Notes: generated by a model not told the origin, from the sequence alone. 20,601 bases of DNA from SICV01 sp038045265 (GCA_038045265.1 JBBSYL010000034.1:1-20601), one strand, 5' to 3'. Numbered from the stretch's first letter, positions 6,190 to 13,375 are shown. A program made the numbers and translations.

Positions 6190-6213
6190 AATAAGTGAGC
6201 CCACTTATTTAAA
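6190..6213 (-). promoter_or_regulatory. Promoter and operator-like palindrome of the toxin-antitoxin operon
   Basis: AATAAGTG-AGCC-CACTTATT (6190-6209) is a perfect 8-bp inverted repeat. It overlaps the box A TTTAAATA (minus strand, 6213-6206) and ends 6 nt before the antitoxin ATG. A protein bound here would block both TBP and the start site, as expected for antitoxin autorepression. Confidence 0.65.
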
Positions 6214-6229
6214 CCTTTCTGCTCAATAT

Positions 6230-6685
6230 TTATCTAGCACAATCCGCAAGCAGAACTTCTCCATTCAATCTTACATAAAATCCGTATTCAGAAAGATATT
6301 TTCTTAACCATTCTATATTCTGTTCTCTATCTTGTTGCTCACTTTCAATTCCTGAAAGCCTCATTTGACCCATTATTAAAGAAGGTTTTATCAGCACGGA
6401 AATTCCTCTTCGCAACAAATTTAATGCAGAATTATAAACACAAGTATTTGCGCAAGTACCAATTACCTCAACTCTCTTACTTTTGTCAATTAGAGGAATA
6501 TGTGGATTCAATTCATATGCATGTCCGAAAAATATTGTTCTTTCAAAATTTCTTTCAGCATATTCAATTATCCTTCTTTGTTCAGGTAATTTTGTTCCAT
6601 CAAATAATACTTCATCAGGAAAACCCATACAAACAACTTCAATTGACCTTGGTTTGTGGTCAAGCCAAAAAGGGATATCTATCAT
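6230..6685 (-). CDS. Isochorismatase-like cysteine hydrolase fold, short and divergent
   Basis: This 151-aa protein contains VEVIGTCANTCVYNSALNLLRRG (residues about 72-94). This matches the core strand and helix of isochorismatase/nicotinamidase-fold enzymes, and Cys82 aligns with the catalytic cysteine. A His-containing FFGHAYELNPH segment (52-62) and Lys68 lie upstream. The protein is shorter than the usual 180-210 aa, and I see no clear N-terminal Asp-x-Gln motif, so an active site is not certain. The ATG overlaps the uS7 stop by one base (TAATG), so it is probably translated by coupling in the ribosomal operon. The substrate is unknown. Confidence 0.6.
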   Translation of the reverse strand: MIDIPFWLDHKPRSIEVVCMGFPDEVLFDGTKLPEQRRIIEYAERNFERTIFFGHAYELNPHIPLIDKSKRVEVIGTCANTCVYNSALNLLRRGISVLIKPSLIMGQMRLSGIESEQQDREQNIEWLRKYLSEYGFYVRLNGEVLLADCAR

Positions 6686-7287
6686 TATCTCGCGCTATCA
6701 GCCTGTTTTTCAGTATCAGTTCTCTTGTTTACAGCGAAACTTTCCATGTTCGCTTGGCTTGCAAGAACTATTTCATTTGCAAGAGTTTCAACTATCTTTT
6801 TCTTTTTTCCAAATGCTTTTCCATAAGCTCCCTGAACCATCCATCTTATTGCTAAATTTATTCTCCTCATAGGGCTCGTGTCTACAGCTTGAGGATATCT
6901 TGCTCCTCCATGCTCTATAACAGTTATTTCATCTCTTGGACTTCCATTCTCAATCGCACTTACAAAAACCTGCACAGGATTTTTACCAGTTCTTTTTTGT
7001 ATTAGTTCAAATGCTTTCAACACAGTCCCCATATTTTTAGTAAAGTTTCCAGAACTCCAGCTCGTTATTATTTTATGTTTCTTTCCTACGTGGCCTGGAA
7101 CTGCAAGTCTTGTTGCAAGTCTCTCAACAACATTAACTTTTGTTATTCCAAGATTTTCAGCGTTTCTTCTTCCGCAAGATTTAACCATAATCCTTGAGCT
7201 TACATTAACATAAGGCCTAAGCGCAGCATCTTCTATTTTTATTTCAGAAACATCATACATATCGAATAATTTGAAATTTTTACTCAT
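6685..7287 (-). CDS. rps7: Ribosomal protein uS7
   Basis: This 200-aa protein is the archaeal form of uS7, which binds the 3' major domain of 16S rRNA and helps shape the head of the small subunit at the E site. Family hallmarks include SRIMVKSCGRRNAEN, VERLATRLAVPGHVGKKHK and GGARYPQAVDTSPMRRINLAIRWM near the C-terminal third. Length is normal for archaea. It follows a 70-aa gene with a 1-nt gap, and its stop overlaps the next start, so it sits in a tight operon with uS12. It is one of the most conserved genes of the window. Confidence 0.97.
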   Translation of the reverse strand: MSKNFKLFDMYDVSEIKIEDAALRPYVNVSSRIMVKSCGRRNAENLGITKVNVVERLATRLAVPGHVGKKHKIITSWSSGNFTKNMGTVLKAFELIQKRTGKNPVQVFVSAIENGSPRDEITVIEHGGARYPQAVDTSPMRRINLAIRWMVQGAYGKAFGKKKKIVETLANEIVLASQANMESFAVNKRTDTEKQADSAR

Positions 7288-7288
7288 C

Positions 7289-7501
7289 TTACATTATCTC
7301 CATACTAACTTTTATAATCCTTGCTCTTGGTTCTACACTTAAAACAGCTTCTGCAGGAAAAGAAACTCCATCAACACGATATTTATTTCCATCGTTATAT
7401 ATTATTCCAGTTCCTAATATATCTCCTGAAGATCCAATCACACTAACAGGTTCTCCGTCAAGCCTTGTTAAACTAGTTTTTTTCACAAATTTTTTTTCCA
7501 T
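7289..7501 (-). CDS. Small beta-rich protein (70 aa) between uS12 and uS7
   Basis: This protein is unknown to me. It is predicted mostly as beta strands with turns at Gly and Asp (DGEPVSVIGSSGDILG, GIIYNDGNKYRVDG), which suggests a small SH3-like or KOW-like barrel. It is basic at the N-terminus and has no cysteines. The ATG is separated from the uS12 stop by one base, and its stop is one base before the uS7 ATG. It is therefore embedded in a translationally coupled ribosomal operon, and a role at the ribosome is a reasonable guess. Most archaea have uS12 and uS7 adjacent. The tight packing makes a chance ORF unlikely. Confidence 0.75.
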   Translation of the reverse strand: MEKKFVKKTSLTRLDGEPVSVIGSSGDILGTGIIYNDGNKYRVDGVSFPAEAVLSVEPRARIIKVSMEIM

Positions 7502-7502
7502 T

Positions 7503-7925
7503 TTATCTTCTTCCCTTCTCTATCTTACCCTTTACCAATAAGTGAAGTGGCTGATCATTTACTTTTATTACTGCAAATCTTATTCCCGGAATATCCCCTT
7601 TAGCTCTTCCCATACGTCCACCAATTCTTTCTATTATAACTTCATCGTGTTCATCAACAAATTTCTGAGCAAGATTTCTTGGAAGGAAAGCTCCAACTTG
7701 AATTCCATTCTTTATCAATTGAACTTTGCAACATTTTCTCATGGCTGAGTTTGGTTGTCTTGCTTCTTTTTGAAATTTACTTATTACTATGCCCTTTGCC
7801 TGTGAAGCTCCCTCTAATGGGTCAACTTTTCTTCTCAAACCTAATGTTCTTTTCTTATAAGCAGTCTGGCTCCACTTGAACTTCCTGCTGTTCTTCATCA
7901 TCTTTCTTGCGCTCATCAATCCCAT
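7503..7925 (-). CDS. rps12: Ribosomal protein uS12
   Basis: This is the decoding-centre protein of the small subunit. It shows the archaeal pattern ARKMMKNSRKFKWS at the N-terminus, then RQPNSAMRKCCKVQLIKNG, DEHDEVIIERIGGRMGRAKGDIPGIRFAVIKVN and a basic tail. I prefer the ATG at 7925 (140 aa) to the GTG at 7934. GGTGAT, a good Shine-Dalgarno, overlaps the GTG and is well placed for 7925, and box A is 30 nt before 7925. The gene starts the S12-70aa-S7-hydrolase series. It may be transcribed both from its own promoter and by read-through from the NusA-like gene. Confidence 0.95.
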   Translation of the reverse strand: MGLMSARKMMKNSRKFKWSQTAYKKRTLGLRRKVDPLEGASQAKGIVISKFQKEARQPNSAMRKCCKVQLIKNGIQVGAFLPRNLAQKFVDEHDEVIIERIGGRMGRAKGDIPGIRFAVIKVNDQPLHLLVKGKIEKGRR

Positions 7926-7935
7926 ATTTATCACC

Positions 7936-7955
7936 TACAAAATTAGCTTTTTAAA
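7936..7955 (-). promoter_or_regulatory. Promoter-like 20-bp motif before uS12
   Basis: The motif is identical to 4612-4631. The minus-strand box A TTTAAAAA (7955-7948) starts 30 nt before the ATG at 7925, which would give a leaderless uS12 mRNA. Because a Shine-Dalgarno is also present, transcripts from further upstream may use that instead. Confidence 0.6.
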
Positions 7956-7998
7956 CTTAATCATTATAAAAAAGCAAATTTTGTTTGTTAATTAAGAA

Positions 7999-8412
7999 CT
8001 AAACAATTCTCAAATCCAATCCGTAAGTATCATGTATTATTTTCTTCAACTCGTCGTATCTTCTTTTATTTCTTCCTATCAATGCGGCCTTGCTCTGGCT
8101 TCCAGCTGTTAAAACAACTATTCCCTCTTTTACCTCAAGAGACCTGAAATTAATTGGAGAAACAACAGACTCAACAAATCTTTTAGCATCATCTACACCA
8201 TTCGATTCTTCAATTATTCTTATTTTTCTTCCTATTTCATCCTGTATCCTTCTTATATTAGAAGCTCCAGGACCAAGGGCTTTTGCAATCATAAATCTTG
8301 GAACGGCAAAAATTATAGCATTATTATATGAAAAACATTTAGTAGTCTTGACTCTGCTTGTCTTGTCAAGCAGGTTGATGTACCTCATTGTTTGCATATC
8401 TATTGTCGCCAT
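7999..8412 (-). CDS. nusA: Archaeal NusA-like protein with KH domains
   Basis: This 137-aa protein belongs to the short archaeal NusA-like family, which lacks the N-terminal RNA-polymerase-binding and S1 domains of bacterial NusA and consists of two KH-type RNA-binding domains. The first includes KALGPGASNIRRIQDEIGRKIRIIEE (about 45-69), with a GxxG-like loop. The second includes GIVVLTAGSQSKAALIGRNKRRYDELKKII (about 97-126), with a degenerate IGRNKR loop. Family length is 140-150 aa. In archaea it normally follows rpoA'' and L30e and precedes uS12. Here uS12 follows after 64-73 nt, but about 5 kb of accessory DNA separates it from rpoA. Its own TATA box lies upstream. Confidence 0.92.
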   Translation of the reverse strand: MATIDMQTMRYINLLDKTSRVKTTKCFSYNNAIIFAVPRFMIAKALGPGASNIRRIQDEIGRKIRIIEESNGVDDAKRFVESVVSPINFRSLEVKEGIVVLTAGSQSKAALIGRNKRRYDELKKIIHDTYGLDLRIV

Positions 8413-8449
8413 AATTAGAATATCTTACTTACATTTTTCTCTTGTTTAG

Positions 8450-8457
8450 TATATAAA
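8450..8457 (-). promoter_or_regulatory. Box A of the NusA-like gene
   Basis: TTTATATA on the minus strand is 45 nt before the ATG at 8412, which predicts a leader of about 16 nt. An independent promoter is expected because this gene has been separated from the polymerase operon. Confidence 0.6.
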
Positions 8458-8467
8458 TTTATTCCTT

Positions 8468-9046
8468 CTACTTCAGTCCGAGACTTTGTCTTGATGCCAA
8501 AGAAACATCTATGTCTGAAGCACGAAGTAATCCACTTGCAGGCTTTAATATAAATCTTTCATCAATCATTCCCTGCAGATATGGTCTCGCACTATTTTTT
8601 CCTCTAACAACATCCAAATATCCCTCTCTTTCTTTTCCTTCTTCAATTCTATATCTTGCAGGCATAACTGGAGTCCATACTCTAAACTTTCTTCCAGCAA
8701 TACTTCTCATATCAGTATAACTTACCTTCCTTCTTAAGTCTCTAACAATTTCAAGTCTTGCTTCTTCATCATCAGCTTCAAGAGGGAAAGCTAAAATGTC
8801 AATATCATTATACTGTCTTTTTCCAGTCTGCATCCAATCTCTTACAACCCCTCCTCCAAGACAAACATTCATTCTCATTGAATCTAAGTATTCACAAACA
8901 GCACCAAAATTTGCCCTGTCTCTCTTTCTTAACATATGCTTAAAATTTTGATATGCATGCCCTCCTCCAGCTTGTGTAGCCACGGGGAGTAGCAATTCAC
9001 TATCATCAAGATGTCCTAAGATTATTCTTTCTCTAATTATTCCCAT
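8468..9046 (-). CDS. Nucleotidyltransferase-fold protein
   Basis: The motif VCLGGGVVRDWMQTGKRQYNDIDIL (residues 61-85) has the Gly-Gly, the RD pair (69-70) and the D-x-D (81, 83) of the polymerase-beta-like nucleotidyltransferase superfamily. The GG-x-VRD-x-N-DID spacing most resembles class II tRNA nucleotidyltransferases and related small proteins. A third acidic position may be the Asp of EGYLDVV. The protein (192 aa) is much shorter than CCA-adding enzymes and lacks their C-terminal RNA-binding domains, so substrate and activity are unknown. I chose the ATG at 9046 because box A (TTTAAAAA, 9075-9068) lies exactly 29 nt upstream; the frame also opens at a TTG three codons earlier. It lies where L30e would be expected. 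Confidence 0.75.
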   Translation of the reverse strand: MGIIRERIILGHLDDSELLLPVATQAGGGHAYQNFKHMLRKRDRANFGAVCEYLDSMRMNVCLGGGVVRDWMQTGKRQYNDIDILAFPLEADDEEARLEIVRDLRRKVSYTDMRSIAGRKFRVWTPVMPARYRIEEGKEREGYLDVVRGKNSARPYLQGMIDERFILKPASGLLRASDIDVSLASRQSLGLK

Positions 9047-9067
9047 GAAAAACAATCAATTAATCTA

Positions 9068-9075
9068 TTTTTAAA
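9068..9075 (-). promoter_or_regulatory. Box A of the nucleotidyltransferase-fold gene
   Basis: TTTAAAAA on the minus strand begins 29 nt before the ATG at 9046, so the transcript should be leaderless. Confidence 0.6.
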
Positions 9076-9091
9076 TCTTCCTATGCGTGGA

Positions 9092-9151
9092 AGTGTCTCA
9101 AGCTCGGGAGTTTTAAATGAATAATAATCAAGTGTCGCATTCGGGAGATAC
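9092..9151 (+). repeat. Two copies of a GTGTCGCA-N-CGGGAGATA motif, left side of the accessory block
   Basis: AGTGTCTCAAGCTCGGGAG (9092-9110) and AGTGTCGCATTCGGGAGATA (9131-9150) lie about 40 bp apart in the divergent intergenic region. Related copies occur in inverted orientation at 13258-13358. The second copy can form a short stem, GTGTC with GATAC (9132-9151). Confidence 0.5.
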
Positions 9152-9152
9152 A

Positions 9153-9160
9153 TTTTAAAA
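9153..9160 (+). promoter_or_regulatory. Box A of the 139-aa membrane protein
   Basis: TTTTAAAA begins 29 nt before the ATG at 9182, predicting a leaderless transcript. Confidence 0.5.
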
Positions 9161-9181
9161 TGTTAAAATCTTCTGTTATTA

Positions 9182-9601
9182 ATGGAACAGAGAAGAGATT
9201 GGTTGGATATAATTACATTACTTATCGTTATTATTACGGCAGTTATTCCACTTGTTACTATTTCTCAAACCTCTCCAGACAAAATTGCAACAAATACTTA
9301 TATTATCTTTGGAATAATAGTATTGGTATTATTAATTGGGTCTTTTATCATTTATATAATTTCAAAATGGAATAAAATGAATAAAGATATAGAAGGAACG
9401 AAAAAGGAAGTAGAGGAAATCAAAAGAGATTTAAACTTCAAAGTATTATGGAATATGATGGATGTAAGAATTAAAGTGTTAGAAAAGCTGTTTGATAGAA
9501 AAAATAAAAAGGGACAGATGATAGACCCAAGAATAATATTTTGGATAATTCTTTTAATTTTATTATACTTGTTCTTGAAGTCATCTGGTTTTTTCCAATG
9601 A
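9182..9601 (+). CDS. Small membrane protein with coiled coil, 139 aa
   Basis: Function unknown. I see hydrophobic segments at about residues 9-29, 40-62 and 117-135. Between the second and third lies a charged heptad-like region (NKMNKDIEGTKKEVEEIKRDLN and onward) that probably forms a coiled coil. The topology resembles a membrane-anchored scaffold more than a transporter. The ATG is supported by a box A 29 nt upstream. Its last 21 nt overlap the 3' end of the transposase gene on the other strand, so the C-terminus may have been altered when the mobile element inserted. Confidence 0.65.
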   Translation: MEQRRDWLDIITLLIVIITAVIPLVTISQTSPDKIATNTYIIFGIIVLVLLIGSFIIYIISKWNKMNKDIEGTKKEVEEIKRDLNFKVLWNMMDVRIKVLEKLFDRKNKKGQMIDPRIIFWIILLILLYLFLKSSGFFQ

Positions 9602-10774
9602 TTTCAATAGCATAGTTTCCCAAGCATTACCTTTAATTCCAATTCCTACTTTATCTGCTGGTGTTAAACCTTGTCTTGCGTTTCTTCTTATGTAGTTATG
9701 AAATACTTTAAAGCCATTTTGATATGCTTGAACTTCTTTTACTCCTCTTCTTACTTTATGAAATTCTTTTTGATGTGAGTGATGGCTCTCTATTGCATTA
9801 TTGTTTATGGCTTTTCTCTGTCCTTTGATTGATGTAAATTTAACTTTTCTTTGAGTTCCCCAATTATTAAATGCTTTAAGGCAACCATCTTGATAACCAG
9901 CATAACCATCTACTATTATCTGATAAGGTATTTTTCCATTCTGTTTATATGCTTCTGTAAAAACCTTTTGTGCATCTGTGCTTTTTCTACTTCTACCTGA
10001 ACATTCAGAAGCTAATAAGAATTTACTTTTATTATCCATTACATTCCAAACATAATGATAATTTGTATTCTCTTTATTCTTGCCTTCTTTGGTTAAAATT
10101 AAAGTTTCATCTGCATTCCAAACTCCTTTTATTTTTGGTTGGATAGTTTTACTATATTTTTCAATTACATTACTAAACTTTAATATCCATCTTCTAATAG
10201 TTTCATGGTGTAAGTCGAGATTATAGAATTGTTTGAATTGTGCAGAAATATCACGATAACTTAAACCCCTGTAATAACAATCCATCGCAAGGCATACTAA
10301 CTTTGCATTTCCCTTAATATTCTTAATTGGGGAAAGAACAAATCTTTTATGACAATTCTTACATTCATATCTTTGTTTTTGTCCTATTGTAGTCTTTCTT
10401 ATTCCACTCCTAATAAGATTTTCAGAGCTACATTGTGGGCAAATATCCTTTTTAGGAGTATCAATAATTAACTCTATTTCTCTATTAATTTGTGGCTCTA
10501 CTTCATAACTTTCCTTAACTTTTTCAAATAATAAGATAGCTTTAATGTGTTTGCAGTATAATCCTTTTCCATTACATCTTCTTTCATAGTCTTGACACTC
10601 ACAAGAGTAACTATCAATATGCGTAACTCTATACTTTTTAGTGCTATCAAATTGAGAAGGGACAAGATAAGTAAATTCATCTAAGGTTTCAGGGTTTCCT
10701 TTCTCTAAGATTAACTTAGCTTTCTCGTTTCTCCATTCAGAGAAGTTTTTTAAGTATTGTGCTGTTTGTTCCAT
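9581..10774 (-). mobile_element. Transposase: SWIM zinc finger, zinc ribbon and DDE domain
   Basis: This 397-aa protein is a DDE transposase and looks intact. An N-terminal SWIM finger has C58-x-C60 and C74-x-H76. A zinc ribbon follows with C112/C115 and C138/C141, then a helix-turn-helix region (SYRDISAQFKQFY...HHETIRRWI, about 172-197). The catalytic domain shows D222 in WNADETL, D289 in IIVDGYAGY and E329 in NNNAIESHH, with R261 and a KVRRG motif downstream. The order and motifs resemble the IS6/IS240 group of DDE transposases, but the second spacing (39 residues) is longer than the classic 34. The GLTPADKVGI ending is also typical of such enzymes. I could not find terminal inverted repeats by eye. 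The gene is divergent from the AAA+ ATPase. Confidence 0.88.
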
Positions 10775-10881
10775 TTGAAATATTACCTTGCTATTATAAT
10801 AGCTTTTATTATTATAATATGATATAAGTAATATATAAACCTTTGCTTTTTATAATACCTTTCATTATTACTATACAAAAG
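10775..10881. promoter_or_regulatory. AT-rich divergent intergenic region of transposase and ATPase
   Basis: This 136-nt gap has a perfect 12-bp palindrome CTATTATAATAG (10791-10802) just before the transposase start, and several TATA-like tracts. GTTTATATA lies further out on the minus strand. It probably drives the transposase to the left; the ATPase box A follows at 10882. Confidence 0.35.
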
Positions 10882-10889
10882 TTTAAATA
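10882..10889 (+). promoter_or_regulatory. Box A of the AAA+ ATPase gene
   Basis: TTTAAATA begins 29 nt before the ATG at 10911, predicting a leaderless mRNA. Confidence 0.6.
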
Positions 10890-10910
10890 CTAATAAATAA
10901 TGATATTATT

Positions 10911-12185
10911 ATGTCTTTATTTAATATCACTTGGCGAAAATATGGTTTGAGAGATAATCCTTATTTCTTGCATCCATTAGCTATACAAGAGAATATGCCC
11001 TTTTCAAGTTTTATAGGAAGAAAGGATGAAATTGAAAGACTAATAGGGATGATTAACATGGGGGTAGGAAGATTTTTGATTGTTGGGGATGCTGGTGTCG
11101 GGAAAACCACACTCCTTAATTATGTTAGGTCTAAAGCATCAGAAGGCAGATTTTTTACACCTCAGGAAGAAATAGAACTTAATTGTTCTATGAGTGGACA
11201 GCAATTTATAATAGAAACCTTAAGCACAGTTTATAGAGAAATAAATAGGCAAAATATAATTCTATCTCAGAACAGTATGACTTCTTTAGAGAATCTAAAT
11301 TCACTATCTAAATTAAGTGGTGGAAACATAGATGAAGATGTTTTTGAAAAAATGAGCTATGAAAGATTAAAGACATTATTTAAATCAGTAATGAGTGAAA
11401 TAGCACACCCTAGATTTAAAGGAATAATTTTGCATTATGATAATTTAGATAATATAAAAAATAGAGATGAAATAAAATATTTAATGGGTCAAATAAGAGA
11501 TTTATTTCTTATTCCTAATGTTATATTCTTTTTTGTTGGTGGAAAGTTTTTACCAGAAGATATAGGGTATGAGCGTAGAGTAAGACAAACTTTTCATATG
11601 CCTCCTTTAGAAGTTCCAGAATTAAGCTTTGAAGATGCTAAAAAGATTTTGGAAGAAAGAATTAATTTTCTAAGACTTAATGAAGAAATAAATCCACAAA
11701 AGCCACATACTGATGAAGCTCTAAAAATTTTATTCAATTTACATTCTGGAAATCTTAGAGATACACTAAATAGTCTATATGCTTGTGTAATGGAATTAGG
11801 AAAATCAAATATCCCTATTCAGTTAGATGAAGTTATAATGAGAAGAATACTAACAGAAAAAGTTGAAAAAGAATTTTTAAGTGGATTGACACAAGTTGAG
11901 AGAGAATTACTGCAAATTATGTTAGATTATAAAAGACCAATTACTCCAACGGAGTTATCTAAGTTATCAAAAAAAGCTAATACTAATGTAACTTCCAAAT
12001 ATCTTCCCAAGCTTAAAGAAAAGAGTGCAATAGAATTTATTGGGAAAGATGGAAGAAATACTTATTATAAAGTGGCTCCTGAAATAATGTGGCTTAAATT
12101 AAAGAAAGATGATAATAAATATATAGAAGAAAAGAAAGATAAGGAAATAAAAGAAATAGAATCTAAATTAAGTGATTTTACATAA
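10911..12185 (+). CDS. AAA+ ATPase with C-terminal winged helix, Orc1/Cdc6-like
   Basis: This 424-aa protein has FIGRKDEIERL (34-44), typical of the N-terminal box of Orc1/Cdc6-like and AAA_16 ATPases. Walker A is GDAGVGKTT (59-67). Walker B is IILHYDNLDN (about 172-181), with Asp177 followed by Asn where DE is usual. A sensor 1-like strand (VIFFFVGGKF) and a sensor 2-like Arg in SGNLRD follow. The C-terminal part (ERELLQIMLDYKRPITPTELSKLSKKANTNVTSKYLPKLKEKSAIEFIG) reads as a winged helix-turn-helix. The very C-terminus is a charged helix rich in Lys and Glu. It could be a DNA-binding ATPase, a replication-initiator relative or a partner of the adjacent transposase; the sequence alone does not decide. 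The start is supported by a box A 29 nt upstream. Confidence 0.8.
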   Translation: MSLFNITWRKYGLRDNPYFLHPLAIQENMPFSSFIGRKDEIERLIGMINMGVGRFLIVGDAGVGKTTLLNYVRSKASEGRFFTPQEEIELNCSMSGQQFIIETLSTVYREINRQNIILSQNSMTSLENLNSLSKLSGGNIDEDVFEKMSYERLKTLFKSVMSEIAHPRFKGIILHYDNLDNIKNRDEIKYLMGQIRDLFLIPNVIFFFVGGKFLPEDIGYERRVRQTFHMPPLEVPELSFEDAKKILEERINFLRLNEEINPQKPHTDEALKILFNLHSGNLRDTLNSLYACVMELGKSNIPIQLDEVIMRRILTEKVEKEFLSGLTQVERELLQIMLDYKRPITPTELSKLSKKANTNVTSKYLPKLKEKSAIEFIGKDGRNTYYKVAPEIMWLKLKKDDNKYIEEKKDKEIKEIESKLSDFT

Positions 12186-12242
12186 AAAAGAAAATATCAA
12201 ATATGATAAAATTAAAGTCCTAAAGATAAAAATTATAGATTA

Positions 12243-12644
12243 TTAATTCTTTCCCCAAGCCGCTATTCCTAACAACACAAGATTCAAAACTGGAATAAAT
12301 GATAATATAGCCCACCATCCAGGTCTTTCAAGAGCTTCAAAAGTCTTCCACATCCATATAGTTGAATAAACTACTAAAACTAATGAGAAGATTATTCCTA
12401 TAAATGGAATAAATGCTCCGATTAATAGTAATATTGGCCACCAATGCATTTTGGCTATGTTACTAGAAATAAGCGAAGGTCCAACAGCAGGAATCCAAGC
12501 AATTCCAGGAGAATATTTACACTTTGTCCTTTTAGCTATAGACATAAAAGCCAAAGAAGTATAAATATATAATGCAATACCAATCAATAAGATTAAAACA
12601 AAAAAAGAAGCAATTAATGTTGCAATAACAAGAGGTAAAACCAT
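12243..12644 (-). CDS. Multipass membrane protein, DUF5684-like
   Basis: This 133-aa protein is mostly hydrophobic, with about four membrane segments: residues 4-30, about 44-60 (weak), 67-95 and 110-130. The pattern of a small cytoplasmic loop (SIAKRTKCKYSPGIAWIPAVGPSLISSNIAKMHWW), then FIPFIG and a final GWWAILSFIPVLNLVLLGIAAWGK resembles the DUF5684 family of small prokaryotic membrane proteins, whose function is unknown. I name that family from memory and have not tested it. Box A TTTATAAA on the minus strand begins 29 nt before the ATG. It faces away from the next plus-strand gene. Confidence 0.65.
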   Translation of the reverse strand: MVLPLVIATLIASFFVLILLIGIALYIYTSLAFMSIAKRTKCKYSPGIAWIPAVGPSLISSNIAKMHWWPILLLIGAFIPFIGIIFSLVLVVYSTIWMWKTFEALERPGWWAILSFIPVLNLVLLGIAAWGKN

Positions 12645-12665
12645 AAATCAATTAAATATTTATTC

Positions 12666-12673
12666 TTTATAAA
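12666..12673 (-). promoter_or_regulatory. Box A of the multipass membrane protein gene
   Basis: TTTATAAA, a near-ideal archaeal box A, begins 29 nt before the ATG at 12644 on the minus strand. Confidence 0.65.
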
Positions 12674-12800
12674 CCTATATATTAAATGAAGAAGGCAGAG
12701 AGTCAGTTTTTTAGTAAGAAGGAAAAGATAATAATTTCCACAAAAACCTAATATTTGGAGTATTAGGAAGAGATTTAAAGCAAGAATTCTATACTTTATT

Positions 12801-13232
12801 ATGGAATTTTGGAAAAAAGCAGTCATTGCAAGAGTAGGATTTAATGCGGCTAAATCTCTTATAAAAGAAGTTAAAAAGACAGATACACAAAGAGAAATGG
12901 AAACTTTTGCAGATAAAAAAGCACAATATTCTTTCACTATTTCTACTAAACTTAAACAAGATAACATTTATGGTCTTCTTAAAAAGATTATAGGTGGAAG
13001 ATATGATAAAATAAAAGAGGAAAATGAATATGATGGAATGGCTTTTATAACTTCAGGGTTCTTACAGGGCAAAACAATCTGTGATGTACAAATATCTCAA
13101 TTAGGTAAGGGGTACAACATTACTATAAAATGTAGGAGAAGTACTTTTTCTATGCCTTTTACAATTACTCAATTAAAGGAATTAAAAGAAGAATTTATGA
13201 AAATTGAAGAGGATTTAAAAGCAGTAATTTAG
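12801..13232 (+). CDS. Hypothetical protein, 143 aa
   Basis: I do not recognise this protein. It begins with an amphipathic, basic helix (MEFWKKAVIARVGFNAAKSLIKEVKK) that could lie on a membrane. A mixed alpha/beta middle follows, and it ends in an acidic helix (QLKELKEEFMKIEEDLKAVI). No catalytic motif is evident. A TTTAAAG tract 21-27 nt before the ATG could serve as box A, slightly closer than the spacing seen for its neighbours. It is the last accessory gene before rpoA, with which it converges. Confidence 0.6.
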   Translation: MEFWKKAVIARVGFNAAKSLIKEVKKTDTQREMETFADKKAQYSFTISTKLKQDNIYGLLKKIIGGRYDKIKEENEYDGMAFITSGFLQGKTICDVQISQLGKGYNITIKCRRSTFSMPFTITQLKELKEEFMKIEEDLKAVI

Positions 13233-13257
13233 CGTAATCTTCTTGCTGTATGCAGTT

Positions 13258-13358
13258 TATCTCTCGAGACTTAACAGCTAAATTACCACTATAAAACTTA
13301 ATACTCTCTTTATCTCCCAACAAGCGACAGCAATTCTATCTCCCGTTTATGCGACACT
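13258..13358 (-). repeat. Three TATCTCCC-type motifs, right side of the accessory block
   Basis: On the plus strand, TATCTCTCGAGAC (13258-13270), TATCTCCCAACAAGCGACAG (13311-13330) and TATCTCCCG...GCGACACT (13337-13358) are imperfect copies of one motif. Read on the minus strand, the last is AGTGTCGCATAAACGGGAGATA. It matches 9131-9150 (AGTGTCGCATTCGGGAGATA) apart from the 2-4 nt in the middle. The copies are inverted relative to the left side. The rest of 13233-13388 holds nothing else that I can identify apart from the T-tract. Confidence 0.5.
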
Positions 13359-13375
13359 CTCCCTATGCGTAACCA

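Noticed and set aside
9570..10870. Terminal inverted repeats of the transposon
   Set aside because: Comparison of both flanks by eye gave only 4-5 base matches such as GGTTT, not enough to define ends.
12614..12967. Minus-strand ORF of 117 aa over 12614-12967
   Set aside because: It overlaps both the DUF5684-like gene and the 143-aa plus-strand gene. Its composition is that of an antisense shadow, and it has no promoter of its own.
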